Assembly (NCBI RefSeq): GCF_019670125.1 | Contig: NZ_AP023033.1 | Location: 4,303,501-4,367,500 of the forward strand | Length of the DNA: 64,000 nucleotides | Direction of reading: 5' to 3' | Origin: Agarivorans aestuarii | Lineage (GTDB): Bacteria; Pseudomonadota; Gammaproteobacteria; Enterobacterales; Celerinatantimonadaceae | Shown: positions 7,452-16,915 of the stretch, one piece after another | How positions within the stretch are numbered: position 1 is the first letter of the stretch | How the letters are laid out: the number at the start of each line of letters is the position of its first letter | Notes under the pieces: model-generated | Told to the model about the DNA's origin: nothing | What the model saw: the letters and a program-made list of their open reading frames with translations, nothing else | The model's database searches: none | Position numbers and translations under genes: made by a program

Positions 7452-8666
7452 ATGGCAAAGAACTATCGCGTAGCGCTTCTTTTGAACGCTAACATGGCTT
7501 ACGACCGAGGCATCATTACCGGCATATCATCATTTGTGAAAAATGGTGCTCCTTGGAGTTTGTTCATTGGAGAACAAAATCTATTTTCGGTGGACGATTT
7601 TAGTAAGTGGCAGGGTGATGGCGTAATTGCCGACTTCGACCACCCAGAAATTCGCGATGCGATTAAGTCTCGAAATATTCCAGTAGTGGGCATTGCCAGT
7701 AGCGAAACCGTAGCGAATACCATGCAAGATTACCCGGTGGTGATGTCTGACAATAAACAGATCATCAATATGGCGGCACGTTTCTTAAAAATGCGCCGTT
7801 ATACCCATTTAGCATTTTGTGGTTACCCCAACCGCCCCTTTAATGACTGGTCGGCCAACCGCGAGCAGCTGCTGCGCGATTGGTGTGAGCGTAACCAATG
7901 CGCCTATAGCCAGTTTAGTGCTAAAGACAACATTGATACCTGGGACAGTGACTTACAGTGTTTAGTTGATTGGCTCAGCCGCCTACCTAAGCCAGTAGGG
8001 ATCATTGCTGCCAACGATGTGCGCGCTCGCCAACTGAGCTACGCCTGTCAGCAGGCTAAAATAAACATCCCCGAAGAAGTCTCTATCATGGGGATAGACG
8101 ATGACGAACTAAACTGCACCTTAAGTTTGCCTACATTAACTTCGGTTCGCCAAGGTACCCGTGCCATGGGGTACTTAACCGCCTCGCTTCTGCAGCCGCT
8201 AATGGATGGCAAAAACTTAGTTAAACGCCATCACTTTGTGCAACCTGAACGGGTTATTGGCCGAGATTCTACCGACTTTTTCCATTTTAAAGACAACCTA
8301 GTGCGGGGCGCGTTAAGCCTTATTCGAATTAACCAAGGCAATATCAAGGTAAAACAAATTCTGGCCGAACTAGGCTGTTCTCGTGGCGCTATCGATAATA
8401 AATTCCATGAAGAGTTAGGCATGTCTCTGCACGCTTACTTGCTCGACACACAGCTTAATTTGGCGCTAGAGCTATTGGTGGATACCGAGCAAACCTTAAG
8501 TGAGATAGCTAAAGTGGTGGGCTTTAGCAGCCCGCAGTATTTGTCATGCGCAATTAAGAAACGCTGGAACATGACTCCCGGCATGTTGCGCGAACAAAAG
8601 GGTGTAACAAACCGAGAGCTAGCTCCACTTATTGAAGATACCGAAGAGTTAATCGAACAAGCCTAG
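7452..8666 (+). CDS. Second XylR-like (LacI-sensor plus AraC) regulator
   Basis: A 404-residue paralogue of XylR with the same architecture. It has a sugar-binding-protein-like sensor at about residues 1-280 (YRVALLLNANMAYDRGIITG, WQGDGVIADFDHPEI) and an AraC-type DNA-binding domain at about 295-390 (SEIAKVVGFSSPQYLSCAIK). The segment aligned with EEDFR of XylR reads GEQNLFS here, and the recognition-helix regions differ strongly, so ligand and DNA targets may differ. The frame is open from an ATG at 7371, but GGAAG lies about 9 bases before the ATG at 7452, where homology also begins. It lies between xylB and tal. It may serve a related pentose or control tal-tkt; both are inference. Confidence 0.85.
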   Translation: MAKNYRVALLLNANMAYDRGIITGISSFVKNGAPWSLFIGEQNLFSVDDFSKWQGDGVIADFDHPEIRDAIKSRNIPVVGIASSETVANTMQDYPVVMSDNKQIINMAARFLKMRRYTHLAFCGYPNRPFNDWSANREQLLRDWCERNQCAYSQFSAKDNIDTWDSDLQCLVDWLSRLPKPVGIIAANDVRARQLSYACQQAKINIPEEVSIMGIDDDELNCTLSLPTLTSVRQGTRAMGYLTASLLQPLMDGKNLVKRHHFVQPERVIGRDSTDFFHFKDNLVRGALSLIRINQGNIKVKQILAELGCSRGAIDNKFHEELGMSLHAYLLDTQLNLALELLVDTEQTLSEIAKVVGFSSPQYLSCAIKKRWNMTPGMLREQKGVTNRELAPLIEDTEELIEQA

Positions 8667-8818
8667 TTTCATCAAGCTGGCATAATTAGCTGCCGCTATA
8701 AGCGAGTAAGCGCAGTGATAGCCTAGCTTGTTGAGTAATTACGCTATTCCAGAGCACAACCAAGAGCTGAGGGTTTGGTAAAAACTTAACCCAACAGATC
8801 TGGTGAAGATCAAAAAAA

Positions 8819-8866
8819 CATCATCACTGTTATTAAAACTCTGCGGTGGTGATGCGTTTCTTTTTT
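8819..8866 (+). terminator. Terminator-like hairpin after second xylR-like gene
   Basis: CATCATCAC (8819-8827) pairs with GTGGTGATG (8846-8854) with one G-U pair and an 18-base loop, followed by CGTTTCTTTTTT. The T-rich tail supports factor-independent termination; the long loop weakens it. Confidence 0.5.
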
Positions 8867-8944
8867 CAACAAATCAGCGCACCATGCAAGGGAGTGTGAC
8901 AGCAACATGAAGCTTGCGTGGCCCAATTCAACAAAACGCTTAAT

Positions 8945-8966
8945 AAAGCGTGATCTGGATCAGGGC
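8945..8966. promoter_or_regulatory. CRP-like site upstream of tal
   Basis: CGTGATCTGGATCAGG contains GTGA, six bases, then TCA, close to the CRP consensus TGTGA-N6-TCACA. TGAT-N4-ATCA also fits FNR loosely. It lies about 180 bases before tal. Confidence 0.4.
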
Positions 8967-8996
8967 TGCGAAAATTCAACATTAGCGCTAAAAAAA

Positions 8997-9016
8997 GCGT
9001 AATTGCGCTTAATTGC
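8997..9016. promoter_or_regulatory. Tandem 10-base repeat upstream of tal
   Basis: GCGTAATTGC and GCTTAATTGC sit end to end with one mismatch, exactly one helical turn apart. The geometry suits an AraC-type regulator. CGTAATTG also occurs in the xylB promoter motif, so XylR or its paralogue is a candidate binder. Confidence 0.45.
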
Positions 9017-9135
9017 CAGTCTGGCACTTTAATACGGACATGAAGCTTAGCTTTGGTCAATGACCTTCAACCAATAATGAAGGCTCGCCAAACAAGCCGC
9101 ACAATTAGTTTTCATTACAAGGGTCTATACATCTT

Positions 9136-10095
9136 ATGAGTTCTCTACTTACACAGCTAAAACAATACACCACGGTTGTTGCCGATACCGGCGACTTAGA
9201 CACAATGCGCAAATTCTCACCTGAAGATGCCACCACAAACCCATCGTTAATTGTTAAGGCCTTAGGTTTACCTGAGTACTCAAGCCTACTTAAAGACGTA
9301 GCCGACTGGGCTAAAACCCAATCAAACGACCAAGCCGAACAAATCGAAATGGCTGCCGACAAACTGGTAGTAACTATTGGTTGTAAAGTACTTGAGTTAG
9401 TACCGGGTCGTATTTCTACCGAAGTAGACGCACGTTTGTCATTTGACACCGAAGCCAGCATTGCTAAAGCACGCCGCTTAATTGAGCTTTACCAAGCGGC
9501 TGGCATTAACAAAGAACGTGTATTGATTAAGTTAGCCTCTACTTGGCAAGGTATTCGCGCCGCAGAGCAATTAGAGAAGGAAGGCATTAACTGTAACCTT
9601 ACTTTGTTGTTCTCATTTGCCCAAGCCCGCGCTTGTGCCGAAGCTGGCGTATTCCTTATCTCACCTTTTGTTGGCCGTATTCTTGATTGGTACAAAGCTA
9701 AAGACGCTAACGCAGACTTCGCTGGAGCTAAAGATCCGGGTGTTATCTCGGTATCAGAAATCTACAGCTACTACAAAGACCACGGCTACAACACTGTTGT
9801 GATGGGCGCAAGCTTCCGTAACATCGGCGAAATTGTAGAACTTACCGGTTGTGACCGCCTAACCATTGGCCCAGCCTTACTTGAAGAGCTAGACCAAACC
9901 GAAGCGCAACTAGACGTTCGCCTACAAGATAGAGGTGTTAGTAAAAACCGTCCTGCTGCAATGACCGAAGCAGAATTTTACTGGGCGCATAACGAAGATG
10001 CCATGGCAACGGAAAAACTGGCAGAAGGTATTCGTGCCTTTGCAGTTGACCAAGTGAAGCTAGACAACATGCTAATTGAAGCGCTAGAAGCTTAA
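9136..10095 (+). CDS. tal: Transaldolase
   Basis: A 319-residue class I transaldolase that transfers a dihydroxyacetone unit between sugar phosphates in the non-oxidative pentose-phosphate pathway. Lys132 in VLIKLAST is the Schiff-base lysine, at the same number as in E. coli TalB, and Asp17 in VVADTGD is the second catalytic residue. The segment [20 protein letters not shown] is typical of the TalA/TalB group. It is 27 bases upstream of tkt, so the two form an operon. Its place beside the xyl genes suggests expression with xylose use, when the pathway carries high flux. Confidence 0.96.
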   Translation: MSSLLTQLKQYTTVVADTGDLDTMRKFSPEDATTNPSLIVKALGLPEYSSLLKDVADWAKTQSNDQAEQIEMAADKLVVTIGCKVLELVPGRISTEVDARLSFDTEASIAKARRLIELYQAAGINKERVLIKLASTWQGIRAAEQLEKEGINCNLTLLFSFAQARACAEAGVFLISPFVGRILDWYKAKDANADFAGAKDPGVISVSEIYSYYKDHGYNTVVMGASFRNIGEIVELTGCDRLTIGPALLEELDQTEAQLDVRLQDRGVSKNRPAAMTEAEFYWAHNEDAMATEKLAEGIRAFAVDQVKLDNMLIEALEA

Positions 10096-10122
10096 GATTT
10101 ATTAATTATTAGGAAATAGAAG

Positions 10123-12126
10123 ATGACTCACCCTCGTCAACAATACGCTAACGCAATCCGCGCTTTAAGCATGGACGGTGTACAACAAGCAAAGTCGGGC
10201 CACCCTGGCGCACCTATGGGCATGGCAGACATTGCCGAAGTACTATGGCGCGACCATTTAGCGCATAACCCTAGCAACCCAAGCTGGAGCAACCGCGACC
10301 GCTTTATTTTGTCTAACGGCCATGGCTCTATGTTGTTGTACTCGCTACTTCACCTAAGCGGTTACGCACTGCCAATTGAAGAGCTTAAAAACTTCCGTCA
10401 GTTACACTCTAAAACCCCGGGTCACCCAGAATATGGTTACGCACCGGGCGTAGAAACCACGACCGGTCCACTAGGCCAAGGTATTGCTAATGCTGTAGGT
10501 ATGGCGCTAGCAGAGAAAATGTTAGCCGCACAATTCAACCGTGACGGTCACGATATTGTTGACCACTTCACTTACGCCTTTATGGGCGACGGTTGTTTGA
10601 TGGAAGGTATTTCTCACGAAGTATGTTCATTGGCCGGCACCCTAGGTTTAGGTAAGCTAATTGCGTTTTGGGATGACAATGGCATTTCTATTGACGGCCA
10701 CGTTGAAGGCTGGTTTAGCGATGATACTCCAGCACGTTTTGAAGCTTACGGCTGGAACGTGGTACGCGATGTTGATGGTCACGATCCTGAACAAATTAAC
10801 GCAGCAATTGCCGCGGCTAAAGCCGACATTACTAAACCTACGCTAATTTGTACTAAAACCATTATTGGTTTTGGTTCACCAAATAAGTCTGGCTCGCATG
10901 ATTGTCACGGCGCACCTCTAGGTGATGAAGAAATTAAAGCGGCTCGTGAATTCTTAAACTGGCCACACGCCGCGTTCGAAATCCCAGCAGATGTTTACCA
11001 AGCTTGGGATAACAAAGCTAAAGGCAGCGAGCACGAAAACGCTTGGAACGACAAGTTTGCCGCGTACAAAAAAGCCTACCCAGAGCTAGCTGCCGAATAC
11101 GCACGTCGCGTAGAAGGTCAGTTACCAGAAAACTGGAAAGCTGAAACTCAAGCTTTATTGCAACGCTTGCAAAACGAGCCAGCAAACATTGCTAGCCGCA
11201 TGGCGTCTAAAAACACCCTTGATGTAATTGGTAAAATCTTACCTGAATTGCTAGGTGGTTCTGCCGACCTTGCACCATCAAACCTAACCTTCCACGCTAG
11301 CTCTAAATCAGTAAGCGCAGAGGATGCCTCAGGTAACTACTTACACTACGGTGTACGTGAGTTTGGTATGTCGGCAATGCAAAATGGTATTGCTTTGCAC
11401 GGCGGCTTTGTTCCTTACTCGGCCACCTTCTTAATGTTTATGGAATACGCCCGCAACGCGGTACGTATGGCAGCATTAATGAAACAACGTTCTATTTTTG
11501 TTTACACCCACGACTCTATTGGTCTTGGCGAAGATGGTCCTACTCACCAACCGGTTGAGCAAGTGGCTAGCTTACGTTTAACACCAAACATGGAAACATG
11601 GCGTCCTTGTGACCAAGTTGAATCAGCTGCTGCTTGGATCAATGCCGTAGAACGTATTGATGGCCCGAGTTCGTTAATCTTCTCTCGCCAAAACCTTGCT
11701 CAACAAAAACGTAGCGGTGAACAACTAGAGTTGATTAATCGCGGTGCTTACATTCTTAAAGACTGTAGTGGCAGCCCAGAGCTTATTCTTATCGCCACTG
11801 GCTCAGAAGTAGAGCTGGCTGTTGAAGCCGCAGCCAAGTTAAGCGAGCAAGGTAAGCAAGTGCGTGTTGTATCTATGCCTTGTACCGAGCGTTTCGACAA
11901 ACAAGATGCTGCTTACCGCGAAGCAGTACTGCCAAAAGCTGTTCGTGCTCGTGTAGCGGTTGAAGCACTACAAGCCGACTTCTGGGGCAAATACGTTGGC
12001 TTAGATGGCGTAACTGTAGGTATGACAAGCTTTGGCGAATCGGCACCTGCTGGTGAGCTATTCAAACTATTTGGCTTTACTGTAGAAAACGTAATAGACC
12101 AAAGCTTAAGCTTGCTCAATAGCTAA
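10123..12126 (+). CDS. tkt: Transketolase
   Basis: A 667-residue thiamine-diphosphate enzyme that moves two-carbon units between pentose, hexose and other sugar phosphates. [17 protein letters not shown] (about residues 26-42) is the N-terminal signature. [12 protein letters not shown] (about 155-166) is the thiamine-diphosphate/Mg motif, and the pyrimidine domain carries [19 protein letters not shown] near residue 465. Full length for the family. AGGAAATAGAAG precedes the ATG. It is co-transcribed with tal and followed by a strong terminator. The cofactor dependence links it loosely to the thiamine operon in the same window, but no shared control is visible. Confidence 0.96.
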   Translation: MTHPRQQYANAIRALSMDGVQQAKSGHPGAPMGMADIAEVLWRDHLAHNPSNPSWSNRDRFILSNGHGSMLLYSLLHLSGYALPIEELKNFRQLHSKTPGHPEYGYAPGVETTTGPLGQGIANAVGMALAEKMLAAQFNRDGHDIVDHFTYAFMGDGCLMEGISHEVCSLAGTLGLGKLIAFWDDNGISIDGHVEGWFSDDTPARFEAYGWNVVRDVDGHDPEQINAAIAAAKADITKPTLICTKTIIGFGSPNKSGSHDCHGAPLGDEEIKAAREFLNWPHAAFEIPADVYQAWDNKAKGSEHENAWNDKFAAYKKAYPELAAEYARRVEGQLPENWKAETQALLQRLQNEPANIASRMASKNTLDVIGKILPELLGGSADLAPSNLTFHASSKSVSAEDASGNYLHYGVREFGMSAMQNGIALHGGFVPYSATFLMFMEYARNAVRMAALMKQRSIFVYTHDSIGLGEDGPTHQPVEQVASLRLTPNMETWRPCDQVESAAAWINAVERIDGPSSLIFSRQNLAQQKRSGEQLELINRGAYILKDCSGSPELILIATGSEVELAVEAAAKLSEQGKQVRVVSMPCTERFDKQDAAYREAVLPKAVRARVAVEALQADFWGKYVGLDGVTVGMTSFGESAPAGELFKLFGFTVENVIDQSLSLLNS

Positions 12127-12145
12127 GATTTTTACCTATCGAGCT

Positions 12146-12176
12146 AAAGGCGCTGATGATTCAGCGCCTTTTTTTT
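12146..12176 (+). terminator. Rho-independent terminator of tal-tkt
   Basis: AAAGGCGCTGA (12146-12156), loop TGAT and TCAGCGCCTTT (12161-12171) form a perfect 11-base-pair stem running into a T-tract. This is a textbook intrinsic terminator. Confidence 0.9.
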
Positions 12177-12325
12177 CATCTTTAAATGATGTTAATTGAC
12201 AAGCAAAGCCGAAAAAGTAAGACTCAACTCACCAAACCAAAGTATTTACTCTAGCTAAACCACTGATCTTAAACAGCTGTCTATACTTATTGTTGGGGCT
12301 TGAAAGATACTAAAAAGGACTGTTT

Positions 12326-13075
12326 TTGCAGCTATTCTCAAGGGTAATGATAACGCTTATCGTAAGCTTGCTTGTTAGCCAAGTAAAAGCGGAGCCCTTA
12401 CGTTTAGTTTATCCAAATTTTCCTCCTTATACTTATGCCAGTGACGAGCAACCAGCTGCTGGTAACTTTCTAGTCGACAAAATCATGCAAGTGCTGGAAC
12501 AGCCATACAAAATGGCCCCGGTACCCAACTACAAACGCGCGCTTAGCGATGTGCAATACGGCGTGGCCGATGGTTTTTTCTTTGCATCTCAGAACAGCCA
12601 ACGCGATGCTATCGCCGAGTTTTCGATGCCCATTGTTTACAACAATTGGAGTTGGTTTTTCCGCTATGACAGCTATTTCGATCCAGATGCCAACAACTTT
12701 AAGACCGACGTAAAAGTTGCCTCAATTGAAGGTACCAATACCTTACGCTGGCTTAATACTCATCACTTCAAGGTGGTTGGCAAGCAAAAAAATGTTGCTA
12801 AACTTGCGCAGCTACTGTTTGACCTAAAACGCATAGACGCCGCATTTTTGTCGGCCGATGTATTTAAAAGTAGCCATGTTCACCCCAACCTAGTAAGTGG
12901 TGAATATATTGAAGTTGTGCAGCGTTCTGCCCCCTTTGGTATCTACATTTCCAAGGCTTACTTGGAACAACATCCCGGCTTTATGCAAGACCTCAACCGA
13001 GCCATCAGCGAAGTGCAAAACAAATACTTAGACAACACTTACTCGTTGTCGGGACTAAAGCGCAACGCTGATTAA
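12326..13075 (+). CDS. Orphan periplasmic solute-binding protein (SBP family 3-like)
   Basis: A 249-residue secreted protein with a signal peptide (hydrophobic residues 7-19, likely cleavage after VKA at about 22). The mature part is a two-lobed family-3-type binding fold, opening LRLVYPNFPPYTYASDE and continuing with a segment rich in aromatic residues. It resembles the amino-acid-binding-like proteins often found without a transporter. I chose a TTG start at 12326 because AAGGAC lies 5-10 bases before it; the next ATG is 21 bases downstream. No permease or ATPase gene is adjacent. It lies between tkt and xylA with its own upstream gap and is probably a separate unit. The ligand is unknown. 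Confidence 0.7.
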   Translation: MQLFSRVMITLIVSLLVSQVKAEPLRLVYPNFPPYTYASDEQPAAGNFLVDKIMQVLEQPYKMAPVPNYKRALSDVQYGVADGFFFASQNSQRDAIAEFSMPIVYNNWSWFFRYDSYFDPDANNFKTDVKVASIEGTNTLRWLNTHHFKVVGKQKNVAKLAQLLFDLKRIDAAFLSADVFKSSHVHPNLVSGEYIEVVQRSAPFGIYISKAYLEQHPGFMQDLNRAISEVQNKYLDNTYSLSGLKRNAD

Positions 13076-13448
13076 GCGCCCTTATACACTCAATAAATCA
13101 AACACTCGCAACTAGTGGCTGCAATTAACTCATACCAGCATTTACCGCTAGGCAAACATGGGTTTCATGCCATACAAGATAAGATGAATAGCTTTTCATC
13201 CAGTGTTTACCGCTTAAAACACCACTAAATAGCATTACGAAATTTCACACACCCGCAATGTTATTGCAGATTTTTTGAAAATTCCTAAAAAAGCGCTGTT
13301 TAAAACGCGAGTTAGCGCACGAAAAGTAAATAGCTGAAAAAAGTCTGCATTTTTCATAATTGAGAGAAAGCTAAGCAAGGCTAACAATAAGCTCACAGAA
13401 GGAGATTGGTTCTCCGATGAAAACGCATTCTTTTTTAGGAGTAGTTCC
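13076..13448. other. 373-base xylA promoter region
   Basis: No supported gene. It contains one XylR-site-like motif (13234-13245), a short hairpin (GATGAA/TTCATC near 13183-13200) and two ribosome-binding-like sites, AAGGAG at 13399-13404 and TAGGAG just before xylA. Between them GGAGA and TCTCC (13401-13415) can pair around TTGGT. Confidence 0.5.
13234..13245. promoter_or_regulatory. XylR-site-like motif upstream of xylA
   Basis: ATTACGAAATTT matches the reverse complement of the xylB-promoter motif (AATTTTCGTAAT) at 10 of 12 bases. It lies about 205 bases before xylA and is followed by TTTCACA, a CRP-like half-site. Confidence 0.45.
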
Positions 13449-14771
13449 ATGGCTCAATATTTTGACCAGTTTGAAAAAATCGCATACGAAGGACCAGAGT
13501 CCACTAACCCACTAGCGTTCCGTCACTACGACGCGAAAAAAGTAATCATGGGTAAAACCATGGAAGAGCACCTACGTTTTGGTGCTTGTTACTGGCACAA
13601 CTTCTGCTGGGATGGTTTTGATATCTTTGGTACTGGCACTTTCGACCGCCCTTGGCAGAAGCCTGGCAACGCGCTTGAAATGGCTAAGATGAAAGCTGAC
13701 GTAGCCTTCGACTTCTTCTCTAAAGTAGGCACGCCTTACTACTCTTTCCATGACGTAGACGTAGCTCCAGCGGGTAACTCTATTAAAGAGTACGCAGAAA
13801 ACATGAAGGTGATGATGGACGTGCTTGCTCAGAAGCAAGACGAGACCGGCATGAAGCTTCTTTGGGGTACAGCAAATGCATTCTCAAATGCACGTTACAT
13901 GTCTGGCGCTGGCTCTAACCCTAACCCAGAAGTATTTGCTTACGCTGCGAGCCAAATCTTCACTGCTATGAACGCAACCAAAATGCTAGGTGGTGAAAAC
14001 TACGTATTATGGGGCGGCCGTGAAGGTTACGAAACCTTGCTAAATACTGATCTACGCCAAGAGCGCGAGCAGCTAGGTCGCTTGTTCCAAATGGTAGTAG
14101 AGCACAAACACAAAATTGGCTTTACCGGCACAATCTTAATTGAGCCAAAACCAGCTGAGCCTACTAAGCACCAATACGACTACGACACTGCAACTGTTTA
14201 CGGCTTCTTGAAGCAATTTGGTCTAGAAGACGAAGTGAAAGTAAACATTGAAGTTAACCACGCTACTCTAGCGGGTCACTCTTTCCATCACGAAATTGCG
14301 ACTGCTATTTCACTAGGCCTATTTGGTTCTATTGATGCTAACCGCGGTGATGCGCAATTAGGTTGGGATACTGACCAATTCCCGAACAGTGTTGAAGAGT
14401 GGACGCCAGTAATGTACGACATCTTGCGTAACGGCGGCTTTAAAACTGGTGGTTTAATGTTTGATACTAAACTACGTCGCCAAAGTATCGATCCAGCTGA
14501 CTTCTTCCACGGCCACATTGGCGGCATGGACACTTGTGCCCTTGCACTAGAAAAAGCAGCTAGCCTAATTGAGAGCCAAGAAATCAGCAACATCGTTGCA
14601 GATCGCTACGCTGGTTGGAGCGGTGACCTAGGTAAAGCCATTATGACTGGCGATTACAGCCTAGAGTCTTTAGCCACTCAAGCAATTGGCGACAACATTG
14701 ACCCTAAACACGTATCAGGTCGTCAAGAAGAGCTAGAAAACATTGTTAACAAACATATTTTCAGCAAGTAA
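13449..14771 (+). CDS. xylA: Xylose isomerase
   Basis: A 440-residue class II xylose isomerase that converts D-xylose to D-xylulose, a TIM barrel needing two divalent metals. His101 and Asp104 in [11 protein letters not shown] are the catalytic pair, at the E. coli numbers. [16 protein letters not shown] and [15 protein letters not shown] are the metal-binding blocks. TAGGAG lies upstream of the ATG at 13449. The gene is transcribed alone, about 6 kb from xylB, with its own promoter region and terminator. It catalyses the first intracellular step for xylose imported by XylFGH, encoded 19 kb away in this window. Confidence 0.97.
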   Translation: MAQYFDQFEKIAYEGPESTNPLAFRHYDAKKVIMGKTMEEHLRFGACYWHNFCWDGFDIFGTGTFDRPWQKPGNALEMAKMKADVAFDFFSKVGTPYYSFHDVDVAPAGNSIKEYAENMKVMMDVLAQKQDETGMKLLWGTANAFSNARYMSGAGSNPNPEVFAYAASQIFTAMNATKMLGGENYVLWGGREGYETLLNTDLRQEREQLGRLFQMVVEHKHKIGFTGTILIEPKPAEPTKHQYDYDTATVYGFLKQFGLEDEVKVNIEVNHATLAGHSFHHEIATAISLGLFGSIDANRGDAQLGWDTDQFPNSVEEWTPVMYDILRNGGFKTGGLMFDTKLRRQSIDPADFFHGHIGGMDTCALALEKAASLIESQEISNIVADRYAGWSGDLGKAIMTGDYSLESLATQAIGDNIDPKHVSGRQEELENIVNKHIFSK

Positions 14772-14804
14772 ACACTAAGCCTATTCCTTATGTGTACTCG
14801 ATTT

Positions 14805-14830
14805 GCCGACGCTATGCGTCGGCTTTTTTT
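14805..14830 (+). terminator. Rho-independent terminator of xylA
   Basis: GCCGACGC, loop TAT and GCGTCGGC (14805-14823) followed by TTTTTTT make a perfect intrinsic terminator 34 bases after the xylA stop. Confidence 0.92.
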
Positions 14831-14839
14831 ATGCCCTCA

Positions 14840-15190
14840 TCAAGACAAACTAGCACCATTAACTACTCCAACTTCTAGATCTAAAGGATCCACCCCCTGT
14901 AAGCAACCAGCATTTACTCGAGTAAGTTCTGGCGCTGTACGCGGGTTATGAAAAGTATAAATACCACAGTGTTTACAAAAGTAATGCTTGGCCACTTTGG
15001 TGTTCCATTGATACAAGGTAAGATCCTGCTCCCCCTGCAGTAAGCTAAAGCTATCAACTTCGGCGGTCACCATTACGATGCCCTTACGCTGGCACAAACT
15101 ACAATTGCAGCGCACCGCAGGTTCCAAGCTAGTACGTAAACTAAACTTCACTGCCCTACAGTGACACTGACCTTGATACTGATGGCTCAT
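14840..15190 (-). CDS. GFA-family zinc protein
   Basis: A 116-residue protein of the glutathione-dependent formaldehyde-activating enzyme (GFA/CENP-V) fold. It carries the paired cysteine sets CHCRAV (about residues 10-12), CNCSLC (29-34) and CKHCG (73-77) that bind two zincs. Family members are mostly uncharacterised. The founding enzyme accelerates formation of S-hydroxymethylglutathione, but that activity is disputed and should not be assumed here. It stands alone, convergent with xylA and divergent from the ligE gene. Length and Cys spacing are typical. Confidence 0.85.
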   Translation of the reverse strand: MSHQYQGQCHCRAVKFSLRTSLEPAVRCNCSLCQRKGIVMVTAEVDSFSLLQGEQDLTLYQWNTKVAKHYFCKHCGIYTFHNPRTAPELTRVNAGCLQGVDPLDLEVGVVNGASLS

Positions 15191-15403
15191 TTCAGGCCTC
15201 CAATGAATAGAAGAGAATGCTAACGTTAGGCGCCAGTGATAATAATATCTAGTTATTTACCAATACTTAGTCGTGAGGTCTAAGCATCAATCATTGCAAT
15301 ATCATTAGATAACACATTAATAACATAGATAAAGCATAAAGCCCTAGCGAGCAACGATGTTTTGCACTACCATTAATAACAATTAACTCACTATAGGTAG
15401 AAC

Positions 15404-16249
15404 ATGGATCGTTCGATTAGCAACAAGCTTGGCCTATGCATGCTACTTTTTAGCTCGCAAGCACTACATGCTCAAAGTCCACAGCCGCCAGCGCTAGTAT
15501 TAGCCAGCGATTATCAGCAAGGTTTAGACCTGCAAAACTATTGGGTATGTGAAAAGTACGACGGCGTAAGAGCCTACTGGGACGGTAAACAGTTACTTAG
15601 CCGCGCAGGCCATGTCATTGAAGTTCCTCAGACAATCAGCAAGCAACTGCCCGAGATGGCGGTAGACGGTGAACTGTGGCTAGGTAGAGGCAGATTTAGT
15701 GAACTCGTCAGCCTAATAAAGCAACAATCGCCTAACTTGAACAAATGGCAAGAGGTTCAGTTTGTGGTGTTTGACTTACCCCACTACCCCGGCCCTTATC
15801 AGCAGCGCTACCGCCACTTGCAAACTTTGAGCAGCACTAGCGAGTTCATGCGGGTTCCGGTTTATCGCGCCTACCCAGGAAGGCCAACACTAGAACAACA
15901 ACTGGCTAAAATTAGTGCCGAAGGTGGCGAAGGTTTAATGCTACGTGACCCTCAATCCATGTACCTTCCAACACGCAGTAATGCCCTAATCAAATACAAA
16001 AGTTACCAAGACGCCGAGGCTAAAGTGGTCGCCTATAGCGATGGAAAAGGAAAATACCGTGGCATGCTTGGCGCATTAGTGGTGCAAGACCAGCAAGGCC
16101 GGCAGTTTAAAATTGGCAGTGGTTTAAGTGACCAATTACGTGCTGACCCACCACCTATTGGCAGCTTGGTGGAATATCGCTACAACGGACTCACCGAGCA
16201 TGGCAAACCCCGCTTTGCGCGTTTTGTTAGGGTTCACCAAACCTTATAA
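15404..16249 (+). CDS. ligE: Secreted ATP-dependent DNA ligase, LigE type
   Basis: A 281-residue minimal ATP-dependent DNA ligase with a signal peptide (hydrophobic residues 9-20, cleavage near LHAQ at residue 23). KYDG at 51-54 is motif I, with Lys51 as the adenylated residue. GGEGLMLRDP is motif IV and LIKYKSYQDAEAKV is motif V, followed by a short OB-fold domain. There is no extra DNA-binding domain, as usual for Lig E. Family members are exported to the periplasm in many gammaproteobacteria and are thought to act on extracellular or incoming DNA. It is convergent with a secreted retropepsin-like gene, 6 bases apart. Confidence 0.9.
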   Translation: MDRSISNKLGLCMLLFSSQALHAQSPQPPALVLASDYQQGLDLQNYWVCEKYDGVRAYWDGKQLLSRAGHVIEVPQTISKQLPEMAVDGELWLGRGRFSELVSLIKQQSPNLNKWQEVQFVVFDLPHYPGPYQQRYRHLQTLSSTSEFMRVPVYRAYPGRPTLEQQLAKISAEGGEGLMLRDPQSMYLPTRSNALIKYKSYQDAEAKVVAYSDGKGKYRGMLGALVVQDQQGRQFKIGSGLSDQLRADPPPIGSLVEYRYNGLTEHGKPRFARFVRVHQTL

Positions 16250-16255
16250 TTGAGG

Positions 16256-16792
16256 CTACTTCAGGTTTTTATTGCGCTCTACATCAACCAAGTAATCACC
16301 CTCAAGCCAGTTGCGGCCTATCAGCAATTTATAATGCATTTTGCTGCGATCGCGCAGGTTTACATCCACGGTTTTAGCCTGCCCTTGCCAAGCAATCGCC
16401 AAGGCAACTTTGTAGCGAATTTCTAGACCTTGAGAATTACGCACCGCTGCAACATCGGTAATTAAGGCTTTACCTTGGTGCTTTTCGCCATGTTCGTTCT
16501 CGGTGGTAAATTGCAAATACTTACCAACATTTTTACGCATAAGCGGGCGCACCACAGATTTCTGTTCAGCTTCGCTGTAGTCAGCAGGGTCGATGTTTTC
16601 ACCATCAATCACCCGCATGTTTTCTGCGTGCAAAGAAGTGCTGGCTGCCCCGGTATCAATCCGAGTTAAAAAGCTTAAGTCAGCTTCTACTACTTTAACG
16701 TGCTCTGCAGCACCCACAGTAAGTTTCTCGGCCATTGCGCCACTTACCACGGTAAGTACTAGCGTTACGGCTACTAGTAATTTCTTTAACAC
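16256..16792 (-). CDS. Secreted retropepsin-like aspartic peptidase (RimK-associated family)
   Basis: A 178-residue protein with a signal peptide (residues 1-21, cleavage after AMA). The mature domain is the family often annotated as ATP-dependent zinc protease and now placed with retropepsin-like aspartic peptidases. DTGAASTSLHA at 46-56 has the D-T-G-A catalytic motif with Asp46, and IGRNWLEGDYLVDV is the closing hydrophobic block. The start is a GTG at 16792 with AGAGG upstream. Relatives often occur with RimK-type ATP-grasp ligases; the nearest one here is 27 kb away (43724). It may trim glutamate-modified or other periplasmic peptides, but the substrate is unknown. Confidence 0.78.
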   Translation of the reverse strand: MLKKLLVAVTLVLTVVSGAMAEKLTVGAAEHVKVVEADLSFLTRIDTGAASTSLHAENMRVIDGENIDPADYSEAEQKSVVRPLMRKNVGKYLQFTTENEHGEKHQGKALITDVAAVRNSQGLEIRYKVALAIAWQGQAKTVDVNLRDRSKMHYKLLIGRNWLEGDYLVDVERNKNLK

Positions 16793-16915
16793 ATCACACC
16801 TCTTTACTTGTTATTAGTCTTAAACCACAACTTCTAACTAATGACTGCGGCTTAAGGTCGCATACCTTAGCATGATTCTCTATAATTTGCGGTAAGCTCA
16901 AGGATGAGGACTCCC

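Larger units (their letters stand above)
8667..9135. other. 469-base regulatory gap before tal
   Basis: No convincing gene. It holds a terminator-like hairpin after the second xylR-like gene, a CRP/FNR-like palindrome and a tandem 10-base repeat, each listed separately. A 64-codon minus-strand frame crosses these elements and lacks support. Confidence 0.6.

Noticed and set aside
8945-8966. FNR site reading of the palindrome before tal
   Set aside because: TGAT-N4-ATCA lacks the outer TT and AA of the FNR consensus, and CRP fits the metabolic context better.
8866-9060. Minus-strand frame of 64 codons in the tal promoter region
   Set aside because: It overlaps the CRP-like site and tandem repeat and has no family likeness.
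13235-13450. Minus-strand frame of 71 codons in the xylA promoter region
   Set aside because: It covers the promoter elements and ends at the xylA start; composition is typical of AT-rich non-coding DNA.
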